The position numbers and the translations under genes were made by a program. DNA of 64,000 nucleotides, taken from assembly GCF_002954245.1 (NCBI RefSeq), contig NZ_PPTG01000046.1:1-64000 (forward strand), read 5' to 3'. Positions within the stretch are counted from its first letter, which is position 1, and each line of letters opens with the position of its first letter. This DNA is from Cryobacterium aureum (GTDB taxonomy: Bacteria > Actinomycetota > Actinomycetes > Actinomycetales > Microbacteriaceae). Below the pieces are notes generated by a model. The model saw only the letters and a program-made list of their open reading frames with translations, did no database searches and was not told where the DNA came from. This document shows, in pieces, positions 34,585 through 45,631 of the stretch.

Positions 34585-35376
34585 CTACCCGAGCAGGGCG
34601 CGGTCGTCGAGGGACGCGCCCTTGATCTTCGCGAATTCGGCGAGCAGATCTGGCACGGTCATGGTGGCCTTGCGTTCGGCGTCGACGTCGAGAATGATTT
34701 GACCCTCGTGCATCATGATGAGTCGGTTGCCGAGGCGCAGTGCCTGTTCCATGTTGTGCGTGACCATGAGGGTGGTCAGGTGGTGCTTTTCGACGATGCT
34801 CTCGGTGAGCGTCGTGACCAGTTCGGCCCGCTGCGGATCGAGGGCAGCGGTGTGCTCGTCGAGCAGCAGAATGCGCGGCTGGGTGAAGCTCGCCATGAGC
34901 AGTGACAGGGCCTGGCGCTGGCCGCCGGAGAGCAGCCCGACCCGAGCCTTGAGCCGGTTCTCGAGGCCGAGTTCGAGCGAGAGCAGCTCGGTGCGAAAGA
35001 ATTCGCGGCGCTTGTGGGTGACGCCCCAGGCCAGTCCGCGGCGCTGGCCACGACGCAGCGCGAGCGCGAGGTTCTGTTCGATGCTCAGGTCGGGCGCGGT
35101 GCCGGCCATCGGATCCTGAAAGACGCGGCCGACGTAGGCGGCGCGGGCGTAGTCGGGCATCCGCTTGACGGAACTGCCATCGATCGACAGGTCGCCGGAA
35201 TCGATCGGCAGCTTGCCGCTGATCATGTTGAGCAGGGTAGATTTGCCGGCGCCGTTGCTGCCGATGACGGTGACGAAATCGCCGGTGTTCAGCTGCAGCG
35301 ACACGTCGTTCAGGGCGACGCGTTCGTTGACCGTGCCGGGAAAGAAGGTCTTGGTGATGTTCTCGATGAGCAGCAT
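34585..35376 (-). CDS. ABC transporter ATPase of TrpXYZ-like (COG1101) system
   Basis: A 263-residue ATPase. Walker A is GSNGAGKSTLLNMISGK, the Q-loop region VGRVFQDPMAGTAPDLSIEQNLALALRRG (typical of COG1101), signature LLSGGQRQALSLLMA, Walker B ILLLDEHTAALDP and H-loop VTHNME. It powers the adjacent permease and binding protein. It lies seven bases after the permease stop and is the last gene of a three-gene operon. Confidence 0.92.
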   Translation of the reverse strand: MLLIENITKTFFPGTVNERVALNDVSLQLNTGDFVTVIGSNGAGKSTLLNMISGKLPIDSGDLSIDGSSVKRMPDYARAAYVGRVFQDPMAGTAPDLSIEQNLALALRRGQRRGLAWGVTHKRREFFRTELLSLELGLENRLKARVGLLSGGQRQALSLLMASFTQPRILLLDEHTAALDPQRAELVTTLTESIVEKHHLTTLMVTHNMEQALRLGNRLIMMHEGQIILDVDAERKATMTVPDLLAEFAKIKGASLDDRALLG

Positions 35377-35383
35377 GAGACTC

Positions 35384-36283
35384 CTAGTTGGCTTTCACTG
35401 CGGCGTTGCTGCGCATCTGGCGCAGCGAGGGGACTCGCTTCAGGAAGCCCCAGCGCGGCAACAGCAGCGCGGCAACGACGAGCAACGCCGAGATGAGCTT
35501 CATGTCGTTCGGGTTGAGGCCGGCACCGAGGGCGAAGAAGATCACCAGGCGGTAGATGACGGCGCCGCCGATGACGGCGAGCGAGGCGAGGAAGATGGTG
35601 CGGCGCCCGAAAACGGCCTGGCCGACGATGACCGAGGCGAGCCCGACCAGAATGAGGCCGATGCCCATGCTGACGTCGGCAAAACCCTGGTACTGCGCGA
35701 TGAGTGCGCCGCACAGGGCGACGAGGCCGTTCGAGATTGCCAGGGTGAGAATCGTCGTGCGGTGCGTGTTGACGCCGAGGCTGCGGATCATCTGCTCGTT
35801 GTTGCCGGTCGCCTGAATTGACAGGCCGAGATCCGTGCTGAGAAACCAGTCGATCGCGAACTTGATCACGAGGGCGGCGACGGCGAAAATCAGGATGCTC
35901 CACACCCCGCCGAGCAAACCGGCGTCACGCAGCGGGGTCATCAGGGTGTCCTCCCGCAACAGCGGCAGGTTGGATTTGCCCATGATGCGCAGATTGATCG
36001 ACCACAGGGCGATCATCGTGAGGATGCCGGCGAGCAAGCCGTCGATGCGGCCCTTGGTATAGAGCACGCCGGTGACCAGACCAGCCACCGCCCCCGACGC
36101 CGCCCCAGCGAGGGTGGCGAGGGGAGCTGGCACGCCATTGATGATGAGCGACGCGGCTACCGCGGCCCCGGTCGTGAAACTCCCGTCAACCGTGAGGTCG
36201 GGAAAGTTGAGGATTCGAAACGTCAGGTAGACACCCAACGCCATGATTCCGTAGAGCAGGCCGAGTTCGAGAGCCGCGTTCAT
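35384..36283 (-). CDS. ABC transporter permease of TrpXYZ-like (COG4120) system
   Basis: A 299-residue permease with about eight or nine helices. It starts MNAALELGLLYGIMALGVYLTFRILNFPDLTVDGSF, the branched-chain-permease-like opening of COG4120 proteins, and includes GLSIQATGNNEQMIRSLGVNT. It partners the lipoprotein upstream and the ATPase downstream. An AAAAGGAAAA ribosome site (revcomp of 36289-36298) lies before the ATG. Confidence 0.92.
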   Translation of the reverse strand: MNAALELGLLYGIMALGVYLTFRILNFPDLTVDGSFTTGAAVAASLIINGVPAPLATLAGAASGAVAGLVTGVLYTKGRIDGLLAGILTMIALWSINLRIMGKSNLPLLREDTLMTPLRDAGLLGGVWSILIFAVAALVIKFAIDWFLSTDLGLSIQATGNNEQMIRSLGVNTHRTTILTLAISNGLVALCGALIAQYQGFADVSMGIGLILVGLASVIVGQAVFGRRTIFLASLAVIGGAVIYRLVIFFALGAGLNPNDMKLISALLVVAALLLPRWGFLKRVPSLRQMRSNAAVKAN

Positions 36284-36314
36284 CTGGTTTTTCCTTTTAG
36301 TCGAGGAGCGGCTG

Positions 36315-37310
36315 TTATTCGATGATTCGGTCGGCCTTGGCGATGAGTTCCTCGGAGAGGGTCACTCCCATACGCTTCGCAGCGGCCGGGTTGAGGATGA
36401 ACTCGATCGTGTCGAGGGTCTCGACCGGCATGTCGCCCGGGTTGTCGCCGTCTTCGAGAATGCGGATGGCCATCTGGCCGGTCTGGTAGCCGAGGTCGGT
36501 GTAGCTGATGCCGTAGGTCGCGATGGCGCCACGCTCGACCTGACCGTTTTCAGCACCGAACAGCGGAATCTGGTTCGACTCGGAGTACTGGATGACGGCT
36601 TCGAGGCCCTCCGTCACGCGGTTGTCGGTCGGGATGTAAATGGCGTCGACGTCGCCGAGCGACACGGTGGCCTGGGCGACCTCGCTCGAGTTGGTGACGG
36701 TGGCTTCCTTGATGGTCAGGCCGAGGTCCTCGGCCGCCTCCTTGGCCAGTTCAACCTGCACGTCGGAGTTGACCTCACCCGAGCTGTAGATGATGCCGAC
36801 CGACTTGGCGTCCGGCAGAATCTCCTGAATCAGTTCGAGCTGCTCCTTGACCGGGTTCAGGTCGCTGGTGCCGGTGATGTTGCTGCCCGGCTTCTCCCAG
36901 CTCTCGACCAGTCCGGCTTCTTCCGGCTCGGTCACCGCGGTGAACAGCACCGGAATGTCGATGATGGTCTGCGCGGCGGCCTGCGCTGTGGGCGTGGCAA
37001 TGGCGAGCACGAGGTCAACCTTGTCGGCAGCGAACTTGGCGGCGATGGTGCTCGCGGTGGCCTGCTCGCCCTGCGCGTTCTGCTCGTCGAACTCAATATC
37101 GGTGCCCTCGACGTAACCGGCGTCAGCGAACGCCTTCTTGAAGCCCTCACGGGCATCATCGAGCGCCTGGTGCTGCACGATCTGGCTAATGCCGATCGTG
37201 ATCATGTCATCCGAAGCGGATACTTCCGGCTCGCTGGCCGCGCAGCCGCTGAGAGCGAGGGCGCCCGCGGCGACCAGGGCGAGGGTTGATAGCGATTTCG
37301 TGTGCTTCAT
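36315..37310 (-). CDS. ABC transporter substrate-binding lipoprotein, ABC_sub_bind (TrpX-like) family
   Basis: A 331-residue lipoprotein. The signal peptide KSLSTLALVAAGALALSGCAAS has a clear lipobox. The mature domain has IGISQIVQHQALDDAREGFKKAF, DLVLAIATPTAQAAAQT, PVLFTAVTEPEEAGLV and GSNITGTSDL, which are hallmarks of COG2984. Gram-positive relatives (TrpX) bind tryptophan or other aromatic amino acids. The neighbouring aminotransferase, which may act on aromatic amino acids, is consistent with this. An AAGGAGAA site precedes the ATG. Confidence 0.92.
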   Translation of the reverse strand: MKHTKSLSTLALVAAGALALSGCAASEPEVSASDDMITIGISQIVQHQALDDAREGFKKAFADAGYVEGTDIEFDEQNAQGEQATASTIAAKFAADKVDLVLAIATPTAQAAAQTIIDIPVLFTAVTEPEEAGLVESWEKPGSNITGTSDLNPVKEQLELIQEILPDAKSVGIIYSSGEVNSDVQVELAKEAAEDLGLTIKEATVTNSSEVAQATVSLGDVDAIYIPTDNRVTEGLEAVIQYSESNQIPLFGAENGQVERGAIATYGISYTDLGYQTGQMAIRILEDGDNPGDMPVETLDTIEFILNPAAAKRMGVTLSEELIAKADRIIE

Positions 37311-37389
37311 GCTGGGAAATTCTCCTTTGAATTCTTCGGTCGAACGGATTTGCGACGCGCGCGAATACCCGCGGTCGAAAGTTGGGGGA

Positions 37390-38457
37390 CTAAGCGATCA
37401 CGGGAGTGAGGGCTGCAGCGGCCGCGACCAGGAATCGGTCGTTCTGCTCTCGCGTGCCGATCGTCACGCGCAGGCCCTCGCCGCCAAAGGCTCGGGCCAG
37501 GATGCCTTCGGCGATGAACACCGTGTTCACCCGGTCGGTGTCGTCACCGGTGCGCAGCCAGATGAAGTTTCCCTGCGAGGAGGTGACGCGCCATCCGCTT
37601 GCCCGCAATGAGGCCAGCACCCGGGTGCGTTCGGCGACGATCTCGTCGATGCGCAGGGCCAGCTCGGCTTCGGCGTCGAGGGAGGCGAGCGCGGCTCGCT
37701 GGGCGAGGGCGGTCACGCCGAAGGGCAGGGCGACGCGGCGCAGGTTCGCCGCGACACTGGTGGGCGCAATGGCGTAGCCGATGCGCAGGCCGGCCAGGCC
37801 GTAGGCCTTGGAGAAGGTGTGCAGCACGGCCACGTTGGGGTAGCGGCGAAAGAAGTCGATGCCGACGGCCGAGGCGGCGTCGCGGTTGAAGTGTACGTAG
37901 GCCTCGTCGACAACGACGAGCACATTTTCGGGCACCCGAGCCAGAAACGCGTGCAGTTCGTCGGCGGTAACGAAGGCGCCGGTGGGGTTGTTGGGGTTGC
38001 AGACCAGAATGAGTCGGGTCTGCGGGGTGATGGCGTCGGCCATGGCGGCGAGGTCGTGGCGCTCATCCGCGGTGAGGGGCACCGGCACCGGCGTTGCGCC
38101 GGCTACCTGCACCAGAATCGGGTAGGCCTCGAAGGAACGCCAGGCGAAGATGACCTCGTCGCCTGCCCCCGCGCTCGCGTGGATGATCTGCGCCAGCACC
38201 TCCACCGAACCGGCCCCGAAGGCCACGTTTTCGCTCGAAACGTCGAACCGCGCCGCGATGCGGTCGGTTACCTCGGTCACGGCCATGCTCGGGTACAGGT
38301 GAATCTCCCCCAGAGCGGATGCGATGGCGTCGGTCACCGAGGCAAGCGGGGGGAACGGGTTCTCGTTGGAGGAGAGCTTGAACGCTCCCGAATTGCCCGC
38401 TGCGGCGCCCTGCTTGTAGGCGGGCAGCCTGCTGATGGCTTCGCGTTGCTGCACCAT
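37390..38457 (-). CDS. Histidinol-phosphate/aromatic aminotransferase
   Basis: A 355-residue fold-type I PLP enzyme of the HisC/Pat group. FKLSSNENPFPPL opens it, VCNPNNPTGAFV is the cofactor-binding segment, and HTFSKAYGLAGLRIGYA holds the Schiff-base lysine (SKAYGLAGLR). Stand-alone HisC-like copies in actinobacteria are often aromatic-amino-acid transaminases (Pat), and its place upstream of a TrpX-like importer fits that. No his genes are nearby. It may be transcribed with the ABC genes (79-base gap). Confidence 0.85.
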   Translation of the reverse strand: MVQQREAISRLPAYKQGAAAGNSGAFKLSSNENPFPPLASVTDAIASALGEIHLYPSMAVTEVTDRIAARFDVSSENVAFGAGSVEVLAQIIHASAGAGDEVIFAWRSFEAYPILVQVAGATPVPVPLTADERHDLAAMADAITPQTRLILVCNPNNPTGAFVTADELHAFLARVPENVLVVVDEAYVHFNRDAASAVGIDFFRRYPNVAVLHTFSKAYGLAGLRIGYAIAPTSVAANLRRVALPFGVTALAQRAALASLDAEAELALRIDEIVAERTRVLASLRASGWRVTSSQGNFIWLRTGDDTDRVNTVFIAEGILARAFGGEGLRVTIGTREQNDRFLVAAAAALTPVIA

Positions 38458-38688
38458 AATCTCTCAACCTCACTCGTGAACCCTGGTCCAGATACGGCCG
38501 ACGAGTAAAGCGTCGGCGATGACGGGTTGATTCGAAGCGTAGTGAACGGGCCGAAGTTTGACAATTCGACCAATATGAACGACACAAACTGCATTATTTG
38601 ACTGGTGTTCAGGTCCATTTGACGAACAAACTGCTCAGTCGTTTATTCCTGGGTCACCTATTTTGGCGGTCAGCCGTCTGGTACTAAA

Positions 38689-38709
38689 CTTGAGTCAGCA
38701 AGGCTCAAC
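38689..38709. promoter_or_regulatory. HAIR element (HspR operator) upstream of clpB
   Basis: CTTGAGT-N7-GCTCAAC: the left arm is perfect, the right arm has two changes from ACTCAAG. It lies 17 bases before the clpB start and just after a -10-like TACTAA (38682-38687), well placed to repress. Confidence 0.85.
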
Positions 38710-38726
38710 TTTAGAGGAGACAGCTC

Positions 38727-40907
<2,181 letters not shown>

Positions 40908-41084
40908 GTCACTGGGTTTCGCGGGCCGATCTTAGGCACGTCGCCTACCCCCAGAAAGACCACAGCGGCGCAAATGGGTGATTCGTTCGGTAACGTGAGA
41001 AGTCGGCGTGTGCCGAGAATCTTCAGTCCACGGCTGCCAACGGGCACGACAAGGACTCCAGCGTTGACCGTTTTGGAGGTCGCA

Positions 41085-42566
41085 GTGTTTGCACGTTTTT
41101 CGATTTCGCGATGCAAGTCGTCACGGGCGGTGGCGGCATCCATTGCGGGCGTCTTGGTACTGGCCTCGGTGTTAGTCGCTGCGCCAGCACAGGCGGCGAC
41201 ATTTACTGATAGCGCGAATGGCATCACGTACGAATTGGATGCTGCAACGGAAACCGCGACAGTGACCGGGTACAGCGGTTCAGCGGTTCTCGTGATCCCT
41301 GCGAGTGTTTCGGACGGGGTCACGGCCTATGTGGTGACGGCCATTGGCTATCGGGCCACCGTCAACACAGGCCTGACCTCGGTCACCCTGCCTGATGGTC
41401 TGACTGAGATTGGCGATTTTGCGTTTGCAATCAACAGATTGGTTTCTGTTGACGTTCCAGCGTCGGTGACCACCATCGGCGAAAACGCGTTCTATGGCAA
41501 CGGTATGACCTCGGTCACCCTGCATGAGGGTCTCACTGACATTGGTGCTTGGGCGTTTGGAAGCAACAGATTGGTATCTGTTGATATTCCAGCGTCGGTG
41601 ACCACCATCGGCGAGGCCGCGTTCTTGGGGAACTCACTGACCTCGGTCACCCTGCGCAACGGGCTCACTGAGATTGGTGGCTGGGCGTTTCAAAGCAACA
41701 GCTTGGTTTCGGTTGTTATTCCAGCGTCGGTGACCACTATCAGCGAGGGCGCGTTCTATGAGAACGGTATGACCTCGGTCACCCTGCATGAGGGTCTCAC
41801 TGAGATTGGTGGCTGGGCGTTTGAAAGCAACAGCTTGGTTTCGGTTGTTATTCCAGCGTCGGTGACCACCATCGGCGAGGGCGCGTTCAATGGCAACGAC
41901 CTGGAATCGGCGTTTTTTGCTGGCGCTGCGCCCACGCTCAGCGGTGCTACGACCAGTGACCCGTCGCTGGGCGACCCTGCCGGCCTCACCGTGCACTACC
42001 TCGCGAAGTTCTCCGTGGACATTGTTGTCGGTGGATTCACGTCGCCGACGTGGATGGGCTACGACAGTGTGATTGACCCGGTCGCCACCACTATTACGCC
42101 GGTTGCCGCCGCCGTCACCTGGGACCTCGGTCTGGCTGTTGGTAAGGCCGTGGGTGGCTCGACCGTGACGGTCTCGGGTGTGGGGCTGCGGAGCGGGTCG
42201 GCCTACACCGTGGTCGTGCGTTCGACTCCGACCACGATCGCGTTTGGATCCGCCGGCGTCGACGGCACGTTTACCGGCACGGGCGTCATGCCGGCGGGGC
42301 TGGCCGCTGGCGCACACACCGTCACCCTCAGTGGCACGGCTGCCAATGGCAGTGCCGTCAGCAGCATCGCGTACTTCACCGTTGATGCCGCGGGGATTGT
42401 GACGTATCTGTCGAGCGTTGAAGCGGCTGTTGCCAAGACGTCGGCCCTGGCGGCGACCGGCTATACGGGTGCACCGCTCGGCTTTGCTGCGCTGCTGGTG
42501 CTCCTTGCTGGAGCCGCACTGGTCGTGGGGCGTCCTCGGGTTGCCGCGAAGGGCATCCGCGCCTAA
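41085..42566 (+). CDS. BspA-like leucine-rich-repeat wall protein with LAATG sorting signal
   Basis: A 493-residue exported protein. The signal peptide is residues 1-40 (AVAASIAGVLVLASVLVAAPAQA). About five LRR_5/BspA-type repeats of 44 residues follow (GLTEIGGWAFQSNSLVSVVIPASVTTI pattern), then an Ig-like/adhesin-type domain and a C-terminal sorting signal LAATG, a hydrophobic helix and a basic tail (RPRVAAKGIRA). LAXTG-type motifs are used by class E sortases in actinobacteria, so it is probably wall-anchored and may mediate adhesion. The GTG start has GGAGG six bases upstream; the frame is open to 40974. Confidence 0.85.
   Translation: MFARFSISRCKSSRAVAASIAGVLVLASVLVAAPAQAATFTDSANGITYELDAATETATVTGYSGSAVLVIPASVSDGVTAYVVTAIGYRATVNTGLTSVTLPDGLTEIGDFAFAINRLVSVDVPASVTTIGENAFYGNGMTSVTLHEGLTDIGAWAFGSNRLVSVDIPASVTTIGEAAFLGNSLTSVTLRNGLTEIGGWAFQSNSLVSVVIPASVTTISEGAFYENGMTSVTLHEGLTEIGGWAFESNSLVSVVIPASVTTIGEGAFNGNDLESAFFAGAAPTLSGATTSDPSLGDPAGLTVHYLAKFSVDIVVGGFTSPTWMGYDSVIDPVATTITPVAAAVTWDLGLAVGKAVGGSTVTVSGVGLRSGSAYTVVVRSTPTTIAFGSAGVDGTFTGTGVMPAGLAAGAHTVTLSGTAANGSAVSSIAYFTVDAAGIVTYLSSVEAAVAKTSALAATGYTGAPLGFAALLVLLAGAALVVGRPRVAAKGIRA
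41371..41898 (+). repeat. 132-bp tandem repeats inside the LRR gene
   Basis: Four units with exact 132-base spacing (anchor GGTCACCCTG at 41381, 41513, 41645 and 41777), plus a diverged fifth. The last two full units are nearly identical, so copies have been gained or homogenised recently. Each unit encodes 44 residues, or two LRR_5 half-repeats. Confidence 0.9.
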
Positions 42567-42573
42567 CCCAGTG

Positions 42574-42634
42574 CGCGAGAGCGGGAAAAACGTTGCTTCG
42601 GCACCCCGGAAGCATCGTTTTTCCCGCTCTCGCG
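42574..42634 (+). terminator. Very long hairpin terminator after the LRR gene
   Basis: The left arm from 42574 (CGCGAGAGCGGGAAAAACG) pairs with the right arm ending at 42634 (CGTTTTTCCCGCTCTCGCG) over about 26 positions with one or two mismatches, loop CGGCACCCC. It starts eight bases after the stop and carries its own A- and T-tracts in the stem. Confidence 0.9.
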
Positions 42635-42691
42635 TGAGGAATGTGACTCGAAAGGGGGGTGGGTTCAGGATGGCCGGGTTAGGGTTTAGGT

Positions 42692-43741
42692 ATGCTCGCA
42701 ACTGTGATTTATGGCGAACGGGATGTTCGCCTCGAAGAAGTTCCTAACCCTGTGCTGTCGACCGGTGGCGATGCCATCGTTCGGGTGGTCGCGGCCTGCG
42801 TCTGTGGGTCCGACCTGTGGCCCTACCGCGGTGTGACCGCCACCAAGGAGCCGCACCGCATTGGCCACGAGTTTGTTGGCATTGTCGAAGAAATTGGCCC
42901 CGACGTTTCCACCGTCAAGGTGGGCGACTTTGTCATTGCGCCGTTCTACGACTGCGACAATACCTGCGTCAATTGCCGAAACGGTGTGAGCTTTTCCTGC
43001 CTCCACGTTGTTCCGTGGGGCTCCAAAGACGACATGGGCGGCTTCGCCGACGGTGCCCAGGGTGAGCGGGTGCGCGTTCCGCATGCTGATGGTTCGCTCG
43101 TAGCAACACCCGAAGTACCCGACGACGCGCTGATTCCGGGACTCTTGACCCTCTCCGACGTGATGGGCACCGGACACCACGCGGCGGTCTCGGCCGGCGT
43201 GACCGCCGGAAGCACCGTTGTTGTCGTTGGCGACGGCGCCGTTGGGCTCTGCGCCATTCTCGCGAGCAAGCGCCTCGGTGCGAGCCGCATCGTCGCCATG
43301 TCCCGTCACGCTGACCGTCAGGCCGTCGCCCGTGAATTCGGCGCGACGGACATCATCGAAGAGCGCGGCGATGCGGGAGTTGCAGCGGTGCAAGCTCTGT
43401 TTGACGGAATCGGCGCTGACTGTGTGCTCGAGTGCGTCGGTACCAAGGAATCCATGGATCAGGCCATCCGGTCGACCCGGCCCGGTGGGATGGTCGGCTA
43501 CGTCGGCGTGCCCAACGGTGGTGCCGAGCTGCCCATCCGCTCGCTGTTCGGGCGCAATGTGGGTGTGAACGGGGGCGTGGCATCCGTTCGAGGCTATATC
43601 GAGGAGTTGCTGCCCGAGGTGCTCTCCGGCCAGATCAACCCCGGCCGGGTCTTCGACCTGGAGCTGCCGCTTGCTGAGGTGGCCGAGGCCTACGCCGCCA
43701 TGGACGAGCGCCGGGCCATCAAGGTGCTCCTCCGCCCGTAG
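42692..43741 (+). CDS. Zinc-dependent alcohol dehydrogenase family protein
   Basis: A 349-residue MDR-type dehydrogenase. Catalytic zinc ligands are in ACVCGSDLWPY and RIGHEFVGIVEEIG. A structural-zinc-like loop is DCDNTCVNCRNGVSFSCLH. The Rossmann motif is VVVVGDGAVGLCAILASKRLGA. This matches the family of threonine-dehydrogenase-like or glutathione-independent formaldehyde-dehydrogenase-like enzymes often labelled IMP-dehydrogenase-like by error. The substrate is unknown. It is followed by a small membrane-protein gene 22 bases later. Confidence 0.9.
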   Translation: MLATVIYGERDVRLEEVPNPVLSTGGDAIVRVVAACVCGSDLWPYRGVTATKEPHRIGHEFVGIVEEIGPDVSTVKVGDFVIAPFYDCDNTCVNCRNGVSFSCLHVVPWGSKDDMGGFADGAQGERVRVPHADGSLVATPEVPDDALIPGLLTLSDVMGTGHHAAVSAGVTAGSTVVVVGDGAVGLCAILASKRLGASRIVAMSRHADRQAVAREFGATDIIEERGDAGVAAVQALFDGIGADCVLECVGTKESMDQAIRSTRPGGMVGYVGVPNGGAELPIRSLFGRNVGVNGGVASVRGYIEELLPEVLSGQINPGRVFDLELPLAEVAEAYAAMDERRAIKVLLRP

Positions 43742-43763
43742 GGCCGGCAGAAGACCGACAGCT

Positions 43764-44261
43764 GTGAATCAGCCAATTCTGTGGGGAAGCCTGCTGGCCG
43801 TCGTTGTAGCCAGTGGAGTCGTGCGGCTCGTGCTGGCTCGCCCGGTACTGCGTGGCCGTTCCGTGCGCGTGGGCTGGGCGGCGGCTGCCCTCGCGTTCGT
43901 GAGCGGGCTGCTGCTCGTTTTCCACTGTGCGGCGATGTTCTTTGGCCCCTGGGTCGATGCGGTGCCGTTTCTGCAGGTGCCGGCTGACTCGGTGCGCGCA
44001 ATGGGCGTGGGAAGTGAAATCGCCTACTGGGTTCCCGCTGCGGCCTTGATCTTCGCCTGGCGACGAGCGTGGTGGCCGGCTCTGGCGGCTCTGGTCATCA
44101 CCCTGGCGGGTGTGGGAGTGACCATGTACTGGCCGTACCCGCTCGTGGTGCACCTCGCGTGGCTCGCGGCAGTGATCATCGTCGGATCGTTGATCCCGAC
44201 GTTTCTGCTCCGTGGGCCGCGCGCTGCGCAACAGGCGGGGCTAGTCGTTCGCGAGGAGTAG
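43764..44261 (+). CDS. Small membrane protein, four or five helices
   Basis: A 165-residue protein starting GTG (VNQPILWGSLLAVVVASGVV), with hydrophobic segments throughout and short basic loops (LRGRSVRVG, WRRAWW). No family is recognised. It lies 22 bases after the dehydrogenase and is probably co-transcribed. Its last 21 bases overlap the end of the convergent nitroreductase gene, so the two transcripts are antisense at their ends. The frame is open to 43671, inside the dehydrogenase gene. Confidence 0.7.
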   Translation: MNQPILWGSLLAVVVASGVVRLVLARPVLRGRSVRVGWAAAALAFVSGLLLVFHCAAMFFGPWVDAVPFLQVPADSVRAMGVGSEIAYWVPAAALIFAWRRAWWPALAALVITLAGVGVTMYWPYPLVVHLAWLAAVIIVGSLIPTFLLRGPRAAQQAGLVVREE

Positions 44262-44831
44262 GTCGGCCAGGGGCAGGCGGGAGCGCGGGGCCACCTCGCG
44301 CTCGCGCAGCTCCGGGGTCAACGAGGACGCGTCGCCGAGCACGCCGAGCGCGGTGACCGTCACGACGTCCTGCTCGGGCGTGAGGTCGAAGGCCGCCGCG
44401 ATGGCAGCACCGTCGAACCCACCCATCTGGTGCGTGTGCAGTCCCTCGTGCTGGGCCTGAATCGACAGATGGGCCACGGACTGGCCGAGGTCGTAACGCG
44501 CCCACGGGTTCGCACGTTCGCCGTCGACCGGCAGCTGCGCGACGTTCACGATTAAAACGGATGCCGAATCGGCCCAGGCCTGATTGAACCCCATCAGCGC
44601 ATCGTGGATCTTGACGAAACTGGTCGAACCGCGCCGAGCCACGATGAACCGGCCCGGCTGCCGGTTGCTGCCCGACGGAGCCCAGCGGGCGGCTTCGAGC
44701 ACCGTCGTGAGAGTGGCCTCGTCGATGACGGCGTTCTTGTTGTAGGCGCGGGGGCTCCAGCGTTCGGCCAAAATTTCGATCAGCGGCGATGCGGTGTCGG
44801 CGCGACGACTCGTGTCTGCAATGAGGGTCAT
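44241..44831 (-). CDS. Nitroreductase family protein
   Basis: A 196-residue flavoenzyme fold. ERWSPRAYNKNAVIDEATLTTVLEAARWAPSGSNRQPGRFIV is the FMN-binding N-terminal block (R-S-x-R and S-x-x-N-x-Q-P). GLHTHQMGGFDGAAIAAAFDL and VVTVTALGVLGDAS are conserved further on. It probably uses FMN and NAD(P)H to reduce nitro compounds or quinones; the physiological substrate is unknown. The ATG at 44831 is preferred (AAAGGATTC upstream) over one 16 codons earlier. It overlaps the convergent gene by 21 bases. Confidence 0.88.
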   Translation of the reverse strand: MTLIADTSRRADTASPLIEILAERWSPRAYNKNAVIDEATLTTVLEAARWAPSGSNRQPGRFIVARRGSTSFVKIHDALMGFNQAWADSASVLIVNVAQLPVDGERANPWARYDLGQSVAHLSIQAQHEGLHTHQMGGFDGAAIAAAFDLTPEQDVVTVTALGVLGDASSLTPELREREVAPRSRLPLADLLLAND

Positions 44832-44953
44832 GGGCGAATCCTTTGATCGAGGAATGTAGGCGGGGCTACGTTGACCCACGATCTATAACGCTGCAGCCTG
44901 CGCACTATTCCGTCTAGGGTGTCATTACGCGATGTGACGACAAGGGGTGGGAC

Positions 44954-45622
44954 GTGAAGAACCAGGCCAGCGCGCGTTCCGTCGGAGTAGTGGCGGTGGC
45001 GGTCACGATCGTGGCGGCGCTGGCCGGCTGCAGTGCTTTCTTCCCCGCGGACGTGACGCCGACGGCATCCGTTTCGAGCCTGGAACCAGTTGCCTGCAGC
45101 CAGAACGATGCGCAACTGACCTGGCACCCAATGCAGGATGCGGAGCCGGCCACGCTCGGTCACCGGGAGCTGACCGTCGCCGCCGACGGCACGGAGTTCG
45201 CTGTCGACACCGAGCTCACCTACACCTCCAGTCTCGTCAGCGACGATCTGCTCTCCCGCGACTATTTCACGCCGGAGTGGGTCAACTTTCTGCTGGGAGA
45301 GTTCGAGCGCACGGGACAAACCGAGATGACGGATCTCGGGCATCCGCAGATTGACTTTGAGGCGGCGAAACCATCGGTCCCCGTGGCAGGGACCACTATC
45401 ATGGGCTTTCAAACCGATCAGATACAGGTGCCGTTCGATCTGACCTGTGCCGGCGCTGACGGGGGCTCCGGACTGCTGACAACTAGTGGAAATGGCCTGA
45501 ACGCAACCATGCTGGTGTGCGGCCAGCCGTTGCCGGAGCCGACCATGGGCGAGGTGCAGGACTTCCTTCCCGAAACCCTGTACCAAAAGCAGCTACGGTC
45601 CTACTGCCCCAGCCACAGTTAA
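44954..45622 (+). CDS. Lipoprotein of unknown function
   Basis: A 222-residue exported protein starting GTG. The signal sequence RSVGVVAVAVTIVAALAGCSAF contains the lipobox LAGC. The mature part has four cysteines beyond the lipidated one (ACSQND, LTCAGADGG, VCGQP, YCPSHS), which could form two disulphides. No known domain is recognised. It has its own promoter region facing the nitroreductase gene and ends nine bases from the convergent acyl-CoA ligase gene. Confidence 0.75.
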   Translation: MKNQASARSVGVVAVAVTIVAALAGCSAFFPADVTPTASVSSLEPVACSQNDAQLTWHPMQDAEPATLGHRELTVAADGTEFAVDTELTYTSSLVSDDLLSRDYFTPEWVNFLLGEFERTGQTEMTDLGHPQIDFEAAKPSVPVAGTTIMGFQTDQIQVPFDLTCAGADGGSGLLTTSGNGLNATMLVCGQPLPEPTMGEVQDFLPETLYQKQLRSYCPSHS

Positions 45623-45631
45623 TCGCGGAAC

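Noticed and set aside
41371..41898. Regular 132-bp repeats as a CRISPR-like array
   Set aside because: The units are contiguous coding LRR repeats without unique spacers.
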